NCBI GenBank assembly: GCA_027307235.1 | Contig: DAHUXH010000006.1 | Span: forward strand, 109,862 to 173,861 | DNA length: 64,000 bases | Source of the DNA: Vulcanimicrobiota bacterium | GTDB lineage: Bacteria; Vulcanimicrobiota; Vulcanimicrobiia; Vulcanimicrobiales; Vulcanimicrobiaceae | Reading direction: 5' to 3' | In this document: positions 48,581 through 58,358 of the stretch, in pieces | Layout: each line of letters begins with the position of its first letter | Position numbering within the stretch: the stretch's first letter is position 1 | The notes under the pieces: model-generated | Databases searched by the model: none | Seen by the model: only the letters and a program-made list of their open reading frames with translations | What the model was told of the DNA's origin: nothing | Translations under genes and position numbers: made by a program

Positions 48581-49939
48581 TCAGTGAACGACGGCTGCGA
48601 ATTTCTTTTCGATGACGGCGACGGCGGCGCGTAGCTGCGCGTCGTGGTCCAATTCTCCCAAGCGCGCGTCGCGGTTCTCGTCGATGGCGACGTCCGGATC
48701 GATGCCCTTGAGATTGATGTCGCGGTGACGCGGCGTCAGGTAGTGCGCGGTGGTGATCTTGATCGCCGAACCATCCGGGAAGGGGGTGAGCGTCTGCATC
48801 ACGCCTTTGCCGAAGGTCTTGGTGCCGACCAGTTCCGCCGCGCCGTCGTCCTGCAGCGCGCCGGCCATGATCTCCGATGCCGAGGCGGTGTACTGGTTCA
48901 CGAGCACGACGACCGGCCGGTTCAGCACCGGAGCATTCGGAGCGGTGACCGTTTCAGCGGGCATGTCGCGTTGCTCGACGGTCAATAGGTCTTGCGCCGA
49001 GATGAAGTGCTGCGCGATGTCGAGTGCCGAATCGACGTATCCGCCGCCGTCATAGCGCAGATCGATCACGAACGCATGCGCACCGCCCGACAGCAGGCGC
49101 GTGTACGCTTCATCGAACTGTGCGGGCGTCTCACGGCCGAATGCCGCAACCACGATGTAACCGATCGGCTCGTTGAGTCCCTTTTGCGCGGGCAGCATCT
49201 TCGAGATCACGGTCGGCGGCTGGAGTTCCGAGCGCACAATCGAGAACGAGATCGGCGCGGCCGCGCCGTCGCGCCGCACGTCAACGGCAACCATGCTTCC
49301 CGGCTTGCCGCGCAGCATCTTCGAAACGTCGGCAACCGCCATCCCGGCGGTCGGGTGTCCGTCGATCGCGATGAATTGGTCGCCCGATTGGATGCCGGCG
49401 TGTTCGGCCGGCGTATCGGGAACGACGTAGGCTGCACGCACCTGCTTCGTCACCTGGTCTTGTTCGATGATGACGCCGATGCCGGAGATCTTTTCGGGAT
49501 CGAGCGCATCGTTGAACTTCCGGAAATCGGGCGGAGTGAAGAACGTCGTGTACTTGTCGCCGACGGCCTGCGCCATGCCTTCGATCGCGGCATACGTCGC
49601 GTCGACCGGCGAGACGCGCGCGGCGCTCGCCGTGTGCGAGATCATGTCGTCGAGCCGGTCGATCGTCGCATCGTCATCGGACGGATCGGCTTGCACCGGC
49701 GTCGCGCGAACGCGCAGCCCATGCTGCTTGTAAAAATCGTCGAGGCCCTTGCGTGCTCCGTCCATCAGCGCTTGCGGCTCCACGCGGTTGTAGAACTTCG
49801 TGAGCAGCAGCCGGTACGACTCGTGCAGCTCGGCATGTTCGGTGTCGGGCAGCGACGCCAGCACGGGCTTCGCGCACAGGCCGACCGCGAGCAGGAGCGC
49901 CGTCGCGACGAGCCGGGGGAGACGGTTGCGGGTCTTCAT
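48581..49939 (-). CDS. ctpA: C-terminal processing peptidase, S41 family
   Basis: An exported serine protease of about 452 residues. Signal peptide ends near VLASLPD. A PDZ domain follows (ISGIGVIIEQDQ... AGIQSGDQFIAIDGH), then the S41 catalytic domain with VIDLRYDGGGYVDSA, the nucleophile Ser in YTASASEIMAGALQDD and the Lys in GTKTFGKGVMQ. I chose ATG 49939, which has GGAGAGC before it. CtpA trims periplasmic or envelope proteins. It ends 12 bases from the tRNA gene. Confidence 0.93.
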   Translation of the reverse strand: MKTRNRLPRLVATALLLAVGLCAKPVLASLPDTEHAELHESYRLLLTKFYNRVEPQALMDGARKGLDDFYKQHGLRVRATPVQADPSDDDATIDRLDDMISHTASAARVSPVDATYAAIEGMAQAVGDKYTTFFTPPDFRKFNDALDPEKISGIGVIIEQDQVTKQVRAAYVVPDTPAEHAGIQSGDQFIAIDGHPTAGMAVADVSKMLRGKPGSMVAVDVRRDGAAAPISFSIVRSELQPPTVISKMLPAQKGLNEPIGYIVVAAFGRETPAQFDEAYTRLLSGGAHAFVIDLRYDGGGYVDSALDIAQHFISAQDLLTVEQRDMPAETVTAPNAPVLNRPVVVLVNQYTASASEIMAGALQDDGAAELVGTKTFGKGVMQTLTPFPDGSAIKITTAHYLTPRHRDINLKGIDPDVAIDENRDARLGELDHDAQLRAAVAVIEKKFAAVVH

Positions 49940-50022
49940 GCTCTCCATAATATGGCACAGGTCCTCAACTTTCCCTGAATGGCGCAACTCCCGGATGCCC
50001 AAGGCCGGTGTAAGGAGAGGTC

Positions 50023-52170
50023 ATGAAGACCCAAGCCCCCCTCGAACGCAGCCGAACCGAACTGGCGATCGAAGGCATGTCCTGCGCCTCGTGCGTTGCC
50101 CACGTCGCCGGCGCCCTGCGAGAGGTTCCGGGCGTGAGCGAGGCGACCGTCAATCTGGCGACCGAGCGTGCGACGGTACTCCATGCCGGGCCGGTCGCGG
50201 CCGCCGCCCTGATCGGCGCCGTCGAACATGCCGGCTACCGAGCGCGCGTCGCCGGGGAAGACACCGGCGATGAGGACGCCCGCCGCCGGGATGCCGACCT
50301 GCGGCGCAAGCGCGCCCTGCTCGTCCTCGCCATCGCCTTGTTCGTTCCGGCGCTCGTCGTGGGGATGGTCGCGCCGGCGTTCCCGCTGCGCGACGCCGTT
50401 CTCGCGGCGCTCGCGATTCCGGTATGGCTGATCGTCGGCTGGGAGTTTCATCGCAGCGCGCTCGCCTCGGTGCTCGCCGGGAGCGCGAACATGGACGTGC
50501 TCGTTTCGCTCGGATCGACGGCGGCGATGGCGCTCAGCGTGTACGATCTGGCCCACGGGCAGCCGGCGTACTTCGAAACCGCGAGCGGGATCATCGCGCT
50601 CGTCTTCATCGGAAAGTACTTGGAGGCCAGCGCCAAGAGCAGCAGCAATCGCGCCATTCGCGCGCTGCTCGACTTACGTCCCCCGCAAGCGTTGCGCCGC
50701 CGCGACGACGGCAGCTACGAACGCGTCCCGGTCGAGGACGTGCGCATCGGCGACGTGCTGCTCGTCGCCGCCGGCGAACGCATTCCCGTCGACGGCACCA
50801 TCGTCGAAGGACGCAGTGAACTCGACCGCTCGATGCTTACCGGCGAATCGGTCGCGGTCGCGGTTGACGCCGGCGATGCCGTGGCGCAAGGCACGCTCAA
50901 CGGCGACGGCGCGCTCGTCATCGAAACGACGGCCGTCGGTGCCGGCACGGCACTCGGTCGCATCGTCGAGATCGTGCGCCGCGCGCAAGGGTCGACACCG
51001 CCGGTGCAACGGTTGGCCGATCGAGTCGCCGCCGTCTTCGTCCCGGTTATCCTTGCGATCGCAGCCGTCACGCTTCTTGCGTGGCTGCTCACGCATCACA
51101 GCATCACCGCCTCGATCGTGGTCGCGGTCGCCGTGCTGGTCGTGGCGTGTCCGTGCGCGCTCGGGCTCGCGACGCCGACCGCCGTCATGGCCGCTGTCGG
51201 CGCGGGCGCGCGCAAGGGCATGCTGATCAAAGACGCGGCCGCGCTCGAACGACTCGCGCGCGTCGACGACGTCGTCTTCGACAAAACGGGAACGCTCACC
51301 GAAGGCGTGCCACGCGTATCGTCGGTCAGCGCGTCGCCGGGCGTCGATGCAGACGACGTCGTCCGTCTTGCGGCCGCGCTCGAACAAGCGTCTTCGCATC
51401 CGCTCGCGCGCGCCGTCGTCGACGAAGCCGGCACGCGGCACGTTGCGATTCCGAATGTTTTCGATGCCAGCGTCGTTGCCGGTCGCGGCATTCGCGGCAC
51501 GGTGGAAGGTGCCGCCGTCTTGGCCGGAAGCGTCGCGTTCATGCGCGACAACGGTTTGTCCGCACCGACCAGTGTTGCCGATGCGACGATTATCTACGTT
51601 GCGCGCGACGGCATGTTGCTCGGCTCGATCGCCTGCGCCGACAGCGTTCGCGCGCAATCGGCTGACGCCGTCGCTCGACTGCGTGCGAACGGCGTGGGTG
51701 TGCGTCTGGCCAGCGGTGACGGCGCGACCGTGACAGCACGCATCGCGCAACAGCTTGGCATCGAATCGTTCGATGCCGAAGTTCTGCCTGAAGAGAAGGC
51801 ACGCATCGTCGAACGCGAACGCTTGGCAGGCCGCGTCGTCGCGTTTGTCGGCGACGGCATCAACGATGCACCGGCGCTCGCGGTCGCGGATGTCGGCATC
51901 GCTATGGGAAGCGCGAGCGGCGTCGCATTGGAGACCGCGAGTATGGCGATCGTCTCCGGCAATCCGGTCGCGGTCGCAGATGCTATCGCGCTCGCGCGCG
52001 CCGCGCAACGCACGATCGTCGTCAATCTCTTCTGGGCGTTCGCGTACAACGTCGTGCTGGTTCCCCTGGCGGCCTTCGGCGCGATCGCCCCAATCTATGC
52101 AGCAGCCGCGATGGGAGCCTCGAGTCTGTTCGTCGTCGGAAACTCGCTGCTGCTCGCGCGACGCTCTTAG
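50023..52170 (+). CDS. copA: Copper-translocating P1B-type ATPase
   Basis: A 715-residue metal exporter. The N-terminal HMA domain has GMSCASCVAHV. Membrane CPC motif is VACPCALGLATP, the phosphorylated Asp420 lies in DKTGTLTEG, and ATP-binding motifs SSHPLARAV (HP locus) and GDGINDAPALA are present. It pumps Cu+ out of the cytoplasm. AAGGAGAG precedes ATG 50023. No copper-responsive regulator is adjacent. Its stop overlaps the convergent tsaC gene by four bases. Confidence 0.96.
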   Translation: MKTQAPLERSRTELAIEGMSCASCVAHVAGALREVPGVSEATVNLATERATVLHAGPVAAAALIGAVEHAGYRARVAGEDTGDEDARRRDADLRRKRALLVLAIALFVPALVVGMVAPAFPLRDAVLAALAIPVWLIVGWEFHRSALASVLAGSANMDVLVSLGSTAAMALSVYDLAHGQPAYFETASGIIALVFIGKYLEASAKSSSNRAIRALLDLRPPQALRRRDDGSYERVPVEDVRIGDVLLVAAGERIPVDGTIVEGRSELDRSMLTGESVAVAVDAGDAVAQGTLNGDGALVIETTAVGAGTALGRIVEIVRRAQGSTPPVQRLADRVAAVFVPVILAIAAVTLLAWLLTHHSITASIVVAVAVLVVACPCALGLATPTAVMAAVGAGARKGMLIKDAAALERLARVDDVVFDKTGTLTEGVPRVSSVSASPGVDADDVVRLAAALEQASSHPLARAVVDEAGTRHVAIPNVFDASVVAGRGIRGTVEGAAVLAGSVAFMRDNGLSAPTSVADATIIYVARDGMLLGSIACADSVRAQSADAVARLRANGVGVRLASGDGATVTARIAQQLGIESFDAEVLPEEKARIVERERLAGRVVAFVGDGINDAPALAVADVGIAMGSASGVALETASMAIVSGNPVAVADAIALARAAQRTIVVNLFWAFAYNVVLVPLAAFGAIAPIYAAAAMGASSLFVVGNSLLLARRS

Positions 52171-53123
52171 CCGGCGTAACTCGCGCGTCGCAGGCGATCC
52201 ATGATCGCCAGGCCCAGTCCGTGCTCCGGCACCGGCTCGACGTCGATGCGTGCGAGCCCGAGCGCATCGAGTTCATGCAGCACGTCGAATAGCCGTCCCG
52301 CGGCTTCACGCAAATCGCCGCTGCGCGAGAGCACGCGCGTCGTCGCATATCCGTGTGCATCATTCGCGAATGCAACGTATGCGGCGCCGCTGCGTTCTTC
52401 CCACGGAACGTCAGCGCCATGCACGATGCGCAGCGGCGTTCGCGGCGCATAGTGCATTGGGAGTTGGCCGGGAGCGACCGGATGTGACGATGATTCGATC
52501 CGGCGCGCGATCGGTCCGAGAACGTCTTCGATACGCTCGGCTTCGATCGCACCGTAACGCAAGATCGCGAGTTCCGGAACGATTTGCACGATCGTCGACT
52601 CGACGCCGTGCTCGGTGCGCCCGGCATCGAGGATGATCGCAGCGGCATCGCCGATCCAGCGCTCGACGTGAATCGCACGCGTCGGGCTCAGAAAGCCGAA
52701 GGGGTTGGCGCTCGGCGCGGCGATCGGCACGCCCGCGCACGCGAGCAGATCGCGCGCGACCGCGTGCGCCGGGATTCGCACCGCCACGGTGGGCAGTCCC
52801 GACGTCACGATGCCCGGAATCCGCTCGCTTCTTTCTAAAACGATGGTCAACGGTCCGGGCCAAAACGCCTGTGCGAGTTTTCTGGCCGGTGGCGGAATCT
52901 CGGCGACAACCTGGGCAAGGCCGTCGAGGTCGAGCACGTGAACGATGAGCGGGTCAAACGTCGGCCGCCGTTTGGCTTCGAAAATCTTCGCGACGGCTTG
53001 CGGATCGAATGCGTTTGCGCCGAGGCCGTACACCGTTTCGGTCGGAAACGCGACGAGGTCACCGGCGCGAATCGCAGCCGCGGCCCGTTCGATGTTCTCG
53101 GGCGTCGCCGGAATTCTCGCCAT
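52167..53123 (-). CDS. Threonylcarbamoyl-AMP synthase, Sua5 type
   Basis: Makes threonylcarbamoyl-AMP for the t6A modification of tRNA. The YrdC domain (residues 1-200) has AAAIRAGDLVAFPTETVYGLGANA, FEAKRRPTFDPLIVHV, WPGPLTIVLE and VPIAAPSANPFGFLSPT. A Sua5 C-terminal domain fills the rest to 318 residues, with the linker PGQLPMHYAPRTPL. ATG 53123 fits the family start; upstream frame is rejected. It is divergent from csaA. Confidence 0.94.
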   Translation of the reverse strand: MARIPATPENIERAAAAIRAGDLVAFPTETVYGLGANAFDPQAVAKIFEAKRRPTFDPLIVHVLDLDGLAQVVAEIPPPARKLAQAFWPGPLTIVLERSERIPGIVTSGLPTVAVRIPAHAVARDLLACAGVPIAAPSANPFGFLSPTRAIHVERWIGDAAAIILDAGRTEHGVESTIVQIVPELAILRYGAIEAERIEDVLGPIARRIESSSHPVAPGQLPMHYAPRTPLRIVHGADVPWEERSGAAYVAFANDAHGYATTRVLSRSGDLREAAGRLFDVLHELDALGLARIDVEPVPEHGLGLAIMDRLRRASYAG

Positions 53124-53164
53124 GCCCGCATGGTTTTTCGTCAAAAACTCGCATCCTCTAACGC

Positions 53165-53509
53165 ATGAACGACAGCGACCCCGCCCTCGAAGCATTCGGC
53201 ATCCTCGACATCCGCGTTGGAACGATCATCGAGGCAACGCCTTTTCCGAAAGCGCGAAAACCGGCCTATCAGTTGACGGTCGACTTCGGCGATGCGATCG
53301 GCGTCAAGCGGTCGAGTGCGCAGATCACGGCCCACTACGGCAGCGAGGAGCTGGTGGGCACGAAAGTGATCGGCGTCGTGAATTTTCCACCCAAGCGCAT
53401 CGCCGGATTCGTGAGCGAGGTGCTTGTTCTCGGATTGCCGGACGAATTCGGGAACGTCGTGCTGGTGCGGCCCGACCGCGACGTTGCAAATGGGGCTCGC
53501 CTGTTCTGA
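53165..53509 (+). CDS. csaA: CsaA-type tRNA-binding/chaperone protein
   Basis: A 114-residue stand-alone tRNA-binding OB fold (EMAP/CsaA family): [32 protein letters not shown], with [11 protein letters not shown] and [20 protein letters not shown]. It is reported in Bacillus to act as a chaperone and secretion-related factor. It starts 41 bases from the divergent Sua5-type gene. Nothing downstream suggests a specific partner. Confidence 0.92.
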   Translation: MNDSDPALEAFGILDIRVGTIIEATPFPKARKPAYQLTVDFGDAIGVKRSSAQITAHYGSEELVGTKVIGVVNFPPKRIAGFVSEVLVLGLPDEFGNVVLVRPDRDVANGARLF

Positions 53510-53583
53510 TGGACCGCGCGTAATTCCCAACCTCTGCTCCGTTTTTTCGCCGGATCGCCATACGCGGGACCTATGCTCGTCAG

Positions 53584-55020
53584 GTGGCAGGTTCGAAGCA
53601 AGGACGGCAGGCGAGCGCGGGCGCGCTGATATTCCTCATGGCCGCGTGCTCCGGCAGCACGCAGGACATCTCGACGGCAAGGGTCGCGCGACAGACGGTG
53701 TCGCAGACGGTCACGGCGACCGGCACGTTGAATGCGCAAGACACGATCTTGGTCGGCTCGCAAGTATCCGGCACGATTCAATCGATCCTGGTCGACTACA
53801 ACAGCCGCGTCACGCGCGGAGAAATCCTCGCACGCCTCGATCCCGCTCCCTTCCAAGCAGCGCTCGATCAGGCAAGCGCGGCGCTGGCGCAAATACGTTC
53901 GCAACACCAGGCGGCGATCGCATCGGCTTCGGGAGCGGTGGCAAACAACGCCGCGGCGGCGCAAACGGCACGCGCGCAAAATGAACAAATTGCTTCCAGT
54001 GACGCCGCCGTTCGCAGAGCCCGCAGTGCCCTCGATCTCGCGCTGCTGACGCAACAGCGCGACCTCTCGCTCTTCCGTCAAGGATATGTGGCGCAAGATG
54101 TCATCGACAACGATGCCACCAACGCTTCAAGCGCACGCGCCGCCCTGGTGGCCGCGCAGACGCAAGCCGCCGGTTCGCGCTATACCACCAACGCCGGCAA
54201 CTATCAAGCGCAAAGCACGGCGGCCCAAGCATCCGCTGCCGCAGCGTCGCTCGCGGCCAGCGACGCCGCGGTTCGCGCTGCCGAAGCAACCGTCGAGCAA
54301 GCGCGACTCAATCTCGACCATGCGACGATCACGTCGCCCGTGGACGGCACGGTCATCGCACGCAACGTTTCGATCGGGCAAACCGTGGCGGCGGCATTCG
54401 CGTCGCCGACGCTCTTCACCATCGCGAAGAATCTTGGAAAGATGGAACTCGACGTTGCGGTCGGCGAACCCGACGTCGGATCGATTCGAGCGGGACAACC
54501 GGTCCTGTTCACGGTGCTTGCCTATCCAGGCCAAACGTTTTCCGCGCGCGTCGAACAGGTGCGGCAGAATCCGACGGTCGTGCAAAACGTCACCACGTAT
54601 ACGACCGTTGCCTATGTGGACAACCCCGACGGGCGCCTGCGCCCGGGGATGACGGCGAACACCAACATCGTCATCGCGAGCTACCGAAATGCGCTGGTCG
54701 TTCCGCTCGGCGCGCTGCAGTGGCGTCCCAGTGCCGCCGTGCGCAAAGCGTATACGATTTCGACACCGGCGCTGCGAGCGAGCACCACCACGGCGCGCTC
54801 GATCTGGGGAGCGGTCGAAGCGTCGGGCGCGATTTCCGTCACGCCCGGCGGACTCGGCCGCGTCTTTGTGGCCGCAAACAAGACGCTGCGCGGCGTTGGT
54901 GTTCGCGTGCTAGCGGTCAACGGATCGACGGTCGCGGTGACGCCGGTTTCCGGACCACTGCGCGAGAACGACGCGGTCGTCGTCGGCGAGGGGAACGCCA
55001 TCGTCACGCCATCACCATGA
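53584..55020 (+). CDS. MacA-type periplasmic adaptor lipoprotein
   Basis: A 478-residue HlyD/MacA family adaptor. The signal peptide carries lipobox MAAC (Cys22). A barrel-sandwich module (SQTVTATGTLNAQDTI, VDYNSRVTRGEILARLDPAPF) flanks a long Ala-rich coiled-coil hairpin (residues about 95-250), then ATITSPVDGTVIARNVSIGQTV and a beta barrel. GTG 53584. It overlaps the ATPase gene that follows. It should bridge the MacB-like permease to an outer-membrane channel, which is not in the window. Confidence 0.88.
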   Translation: MAGSKQGRQASAGALIFLMAACSGSTQDISTARVARQTVSQTVTATGTLNAQDTILVGSQVSGTIQSILVDYNSRVTRGEILARLDPAPFQAALDQASAALAQIRSQHQAAIASASGAVANNAAAAQTARAQNEQIASSDAAVRRARSALDLALLTQQRDLSLFRQGYVAQDVIDNDATNASSARAALVAAQTQAAGSRYTTNAGNYQAQSTAAQASAAAASLAASDAAVRAAEATVEQARLNLDHATITSPVDGTVIARNVSIGQTVAAAFASPTLFTIAKNLGKMELDVAVGEPDVGSIRAGQPVLFTVLAYPGQTFSARVEQVRQNPTVVQNVTTYTTVAYVDNPDGRLRPGMTANTNIVIASYRNALVVPLGALQWRPSAAVRKAYTISTPALRASTTTARSIWGAVEASGAISVTPGGLGRVFVAANKTLRGVGVRVLAVNGSTVAVTPVSGPLRENDAVVVGEGNAIVTPSP

Positions 55021-55730
55021 CGCCCACCGTGCAGACCCGCGAGTTGACCAAGCTCTTTCCGTCGGGCGGCGAGATGTTCGCGGCATTGGATCGCGTGACG
55101 TTTTCGATGCAGCCCGGAGAGTTCACCACGATCATGGGACCGTCGGGTTCGGGCAAGTCCACGTTCATGAACATCCTCGGCTGTCTTGACCGCGCCACGT
55201 CGGGCACCTACGAGCTCGACGGGGTCGATGTCGCGACCCTCACATCCGATCAGCTCGCCGATCTGCGCCGCACCAAAATCGGCTTCGTCTTTCAAGCCTA
55301 CAATCTGTTGGCTCGAACCAGCGCGCTCGAAAACGTTGAACTGCCGATGGTCTACGAACCCATCTCGGTCGCGCAGCGGCACGAGCGGGCACGTCAAGCG
55401 CTCCTCGACGTCGGACTCGAAGAGCGCCACCACCGGCAGATGCCCAACGAACTCTCCGGCGGACAGCAGCAGCGGGTCGCGATCGCGCGCGCACTGGTCA
55501 ATGCCCCGCGTCTGATCCTCGCGGACGAACCGACCGGCGCGCTCGATTCAAAGACCTCGCGCGATCTGATGGATCTCTTCGCGAGCCTCAATCGCGAGCG
55601 GAAGATCACGATTCTCATGGTGACGCACGAACCGCACGTCGCCGCGTACGCACAACGCATCGTGTCCTTTCGCGACGGGCATATCGTCGACGAACAAGCG
55701 CCCACGACACAACAAGGCGCGACGCCATGA
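55017..55730 (+). CDS. MacB-type ABC transporter ATPase
   Basis: A 237-residue ATP-binding subunit of the LolD/MacB/FtsE group. Walker A is GPSGSGKST, the Q loop is VFQAYNLLARTSALENVELP, the signature is LSGGQQQRVAIARAL, Walker B is LILADEPTGALD and the H loop is MVTHEP. ATG 55017 overlaps the MacA-like stop. The ATPase and permease are separate proteins, unlike E. coli MacB where they are fused. Confidence 0.95.
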   Translation: MTPTVQTRELTKLFPSGGEMFAALDRVTFSMQPGEFTTIMGPSGSGKSTFMNILGCLDRATSGTYELDGVDVATLTSDQLADLRRTKIGFVFQAYNLLARTSALENVELPMVYEPISVAQRHERARQALLDVGLEERHHRQMPNELSGGQQQRVAIARALVNAPRLILADEPTGALDSKTSRDLMDLFASLNRERKITILMVTHEPHVAAYAQRIVSFRDGHIVDEQAPTTQQGATP

Positions 55731-56956
55731 GTCTGCGTGCCGCCATTGCCACCGCTCTGCGCGCACTCATGCGCAACAAGGAACGCTCGCTGCTGACTGT
55801 GCTCGGCATCATCATCGGCGTCGCAGCGGTCATTGTTACGGTGGCCATCGGAACCGGCGCGCGAACGTCGATCGAGAATCAGATCGCAAACCTCGGCAGC
55901 AATCTGATCGTGGTTTTGCCCGGAAGCACGGTGACGCAAGGTGTGAACGTGGGCTTGGGCGGCGCCGCGACTCTCAGTGTCGACGATGGGCTTGCGATCG
56001 CACGCCTCACCCACGTCGCAGCGGTCTCTCCCATGCTGTCCCTTCGCACGCAGGTGATCTCCCAGTTCAACAACTGGCAGACACAGATAGCCGGCGTGTC
56101 ACCGTCATGGCCCTACATCCGCAGTTGGGGTTTGCAGGCGGGATCATTCTTCAATGATACCGATGTCGCGACCAGTGCGAAATTTTGCGTGCTTGGCGCG
56201 ACGGTTGCGCAGCAGCTCTTTCCCGGGCAAGGAAACGTCATCGGCGAATCGGTCACGATCCGCAATGTCCCCTTCCGCATCATCGGCGTCTTGGCGACAC
56301 GAGGCCACAGCGCGCTCGGCATGGACCAAGACGACGTCGTGGTCATTCCCTATTCGTCGCTCATGCAACGGCTCTCGATGTCGGCAGCCGGAGTCAGGCC
56401 GGTATCGGCCCTTGCGGTCTCGGTGGACGCTGCCGTGAACATCCCCGGCACGATCGGCGACGTCACGCAACTTCTGCGATTCCGGCACCGGCTGTTTCCG
56501 CAGCAAACCAACGATTTCAACGTTCGCAATATTGCAGATATTACGAACGTCGCTGCGTCGGCCGGGTTCACGCTTCAAATTTTGCTCGCTTCGATTGCGA
56601 CCGTCTCCCTGATCGTGGGCGGCATCGGCATCATGAACATCATGCTGGTCTCGGTGACGGAGCGCACGCGCGAGATCGGCCTGCGCATGGCGGTCGGCGC
56701 GCGCAATCGTTCGATTCTCCTGCAGTTCCTCGTCGAGTCGGTGGTCCTCTCCACGATCGGCGGAACGATCGGCGTGCTGCTGGGCATACTCGGAGCCCTG
56801 ATGGCCGCACGGATCGGGAAGTTTCCGTTCAACGTATCGCTCGTGACGATCGCCGTCTCGCTGGCCTTTTCCGCGGCGATCGGCATCGGCTTCGGCTATT
56901 ACCCCGCGCGCAAGGCCGCGCATCTCGATCCGATCGTGGCACTGCGAACCGAATAG
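55727..56956 (+). CDS. MacB-type ABC transporter permease
   Basis: A 409-residue permease with one N-terminal helix (LLTVLGIIIGVAAVIVTVAIG), a large periplasmic MacB core domain, and three C-terminal helices containing VGGIGIMNIMLVSVTERTREIGLRMAVGAR, a signature of the FtsX/MacB family. It overlaps the ATPase stop by four bases. Together with the adaptor it forms a mechanotransmission-type exporter for a peptide, drug or lipoprotein. Confidence 0.95.
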   Translation: MSLRAAIATALRALMRNKERSLLTVLGIIIGVAAVIVTVAIGTGARTSIENQIANLGSNLIVVLPGSTVTQGVNVGLGGAATLSVDDGLAIARLTHVAAVSPMLSLRTQVISQFNNWQTQIAGVSPSWPYIRSWGLQAGSFFNDTDVATSAKFCVLGATVAQQLFPGQGNVIGESVTIRNVPFRIIGVLATRGHSALGMDQDDVVVIPYSSLMQRLSMSAAGVRPVSALAVSVDAAVNIPGTIGDVTQLLRFRHRLFPQQTNDFNVRNIADITNVAASAGFTLQILLASIATVSLIVGGIGIMNIMLVSVTERTREIGLRMAVGARNRSILLQFLVESVVLSTIGGTIGVLLGILGALMAARIGKFPFNVSLVTIAVSLAFSAAIGIGFGYYPARKAAHLDPIVALRTE

Positions 56957-56958
56957 CC

Positions 56959-57318
56959 CTACCTCGCGGGCGCATGCACCTCGTTCCACAACGCTTCGGC
57001 AGCGGTTGCGAAGTCGTCCACAGCCGCGCGCAGGTGGTCGACCGTTTCGTCCAAACCGGGCGCTGTTTGCGCCTTCGCCATGCTTTCGAGCTGCCCCGCA
57101 ATCGACGCGACGCTGCGCGCCCCGACATTGCCCGCAAGTCCTTTGAGTTCGTGCGCAAGCCACGGCACGGTCGCGTCATCCGCGGGGCTGACCGCTGCGA
57201 TCTCAGCGACCAGTTCGTTCGAACGACGCGCGGCATTGACGATAAGTTCAGCGAGCGCATCCCGGTCATCGCCGAAAAGCGCGGCAAGCACTTGCAGATC
57301 GAGCGCAGCCTCGTTCAC
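56959..57318 (-). CDS. Histidine phosphotransfer (Hpt) protein
   Basis: A 119-residue four-helix protein. The phosphorylated His56 lies in AHELKGLAGNVGARSVASIA, the Hpt signature. GTG 57318 overlaps the HD-GYP gene stop (GTGA). It is the last gene of the kinase operon and likely carries phosphate between the hybrid kinase and a response regulator. The longer upstream frame is noise. Confidence 0.85.
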   Translation of the reverse strand: MNEAALDLQVLAALFGDDRDALAELIVNAARRSNELVAEIAAVSPADDATVPWLAHELKGLAGNVGARSVASIAGQLESMAKAQTAPGLDETVDHLRAAVDDFATAAEALWNEVHAPAR

Positions 57319-58358
57319 ACCAACACCTCGTCGGCGAAGCGACGATAAATCGCGGTGATTTCGTCGCTCGCGCGGCTGAACGCCGACACGACGTGCGGAT
57401 CGAAGTGACTGCCGCTCTTGCGCACGATTTCGTCGAGGGCTTCTTCTACCGGCCACGGCTCCTTGTACGGTCGCCGCGAAACGAGCGCGTCGAAGACGTC
57501 GCCGACCGCGACGATGCGGCCCGCAAGCGGAATCGCATCACCGGCAAGACTGTCGGGGTAGCCCGTCCCGTCGAACTTCTCGTGATGCGAACGGGCGATC
57601 TCGGCGGCTTTTCGCAGAAGCGCCGACTCGCTTCCGCTAAGAATCTCGTAGCCGATCACTGCATGCTGGCGCATGGTGGCCCATTCGTCGGGTGTGAGCT
57701 TCCCGGGCTTGAGCAAGATGCCGTCCGGTATGGCGACCTTGCCGATATCGTGCATCGGCGCGGCTAGTACCATCAGTTCGACGTCGTCCCGCGCGAAGCC
57801 GAGTTCACCGGCGATAACCCCCGCATATTGTCCCATGCGAAGAATATGATTGCCCGTTTCGTCGTCGCGAAACTCGGCGGCGCGCGTGAGACGATGGATA
57901 GTTTCGCGTTCGCGCGCCTCTATCTGCGCGGTCGCGCGCCGCACTTCATCGGCGAGCAGGAGCGCGCGGTCGCGCAGTTTGCGTTCACGGTCCCGCAACT
58001 TGAGCAGATTACGAATACGTACGCTGAACTCCGACGGGTCGATCGGCTTTTCCAGGAACTCGTTCGCTCCAAGTTCGAGCGCACGGCGGCGGATGCTGAA
58101 TTCCGCACTGCCCGTCACCATAATGATCGGAATCTCCGACCGGATGGAATGGCGGATCGACTCGATGACAGCCAACCCATCGGGCTCGGGCATCAAATAA
58201 TCGACGAGGACGAGGTCGGCGTCATGCATTCCGAGCCACTTCAACGCATCGTGCGAGACGGTAAAAGACGTGATCGTGGTATCATCGAGCTGACGAACGA
58301 GCCGCTCGTAGATTTTGAGATTGATCGGTTCGTCGTCGATGGCGACCACGCGGTTCAT
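57315..58358 (-). CDS. Response regulator with HD-GYP c-di-GMP phosphodiesterase domain
   Basis: A 347-residue RpfG-like regulator. REC domain: acidic pair at Asp8-Asp9, phosphorylated Asp53, and Lys104 in FLEKPI. After a coiled linker, the HD-GYP domain has HDIGKVAIPD (His203-Asp204), HHEKFDGTGYP and VFDALVSRRPYK. It should break down c-di-GMP on phosphorylation. It lies between the kinase gene (ATGA overlap) and Hpt. Confidence 0.93.
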   Translation of the reverse strand: MNRVVAIDDEPINLKIYERLVRQLDDTTITSFTVSHDALKWLGMHDADLVLVDYLMPEPDGLAVIESIRHSIRSEIPIIMVTGSAEFSIRRRALELGANEFLEKPIDPSEFSVRIRNLLKLRDRERKLRDRALLLADEVRRATAQIEARERETIHRLTRAAEFRDDETGNHILRMGQYAGVIAGELGFARDDVELMVLAAPMHDIGKVAIPDGILLKPGKLTPDEWATMRQHAVIGYEILSGSESALLRKAAEIARSHHEKFDGTGYPDSLAGDAIPLAGRIVAVGDVFDALVSRRPYKEPWPVEEALDEIVRKSGSHFDPHVVSAFSRASDEITAIYRRFADEVLV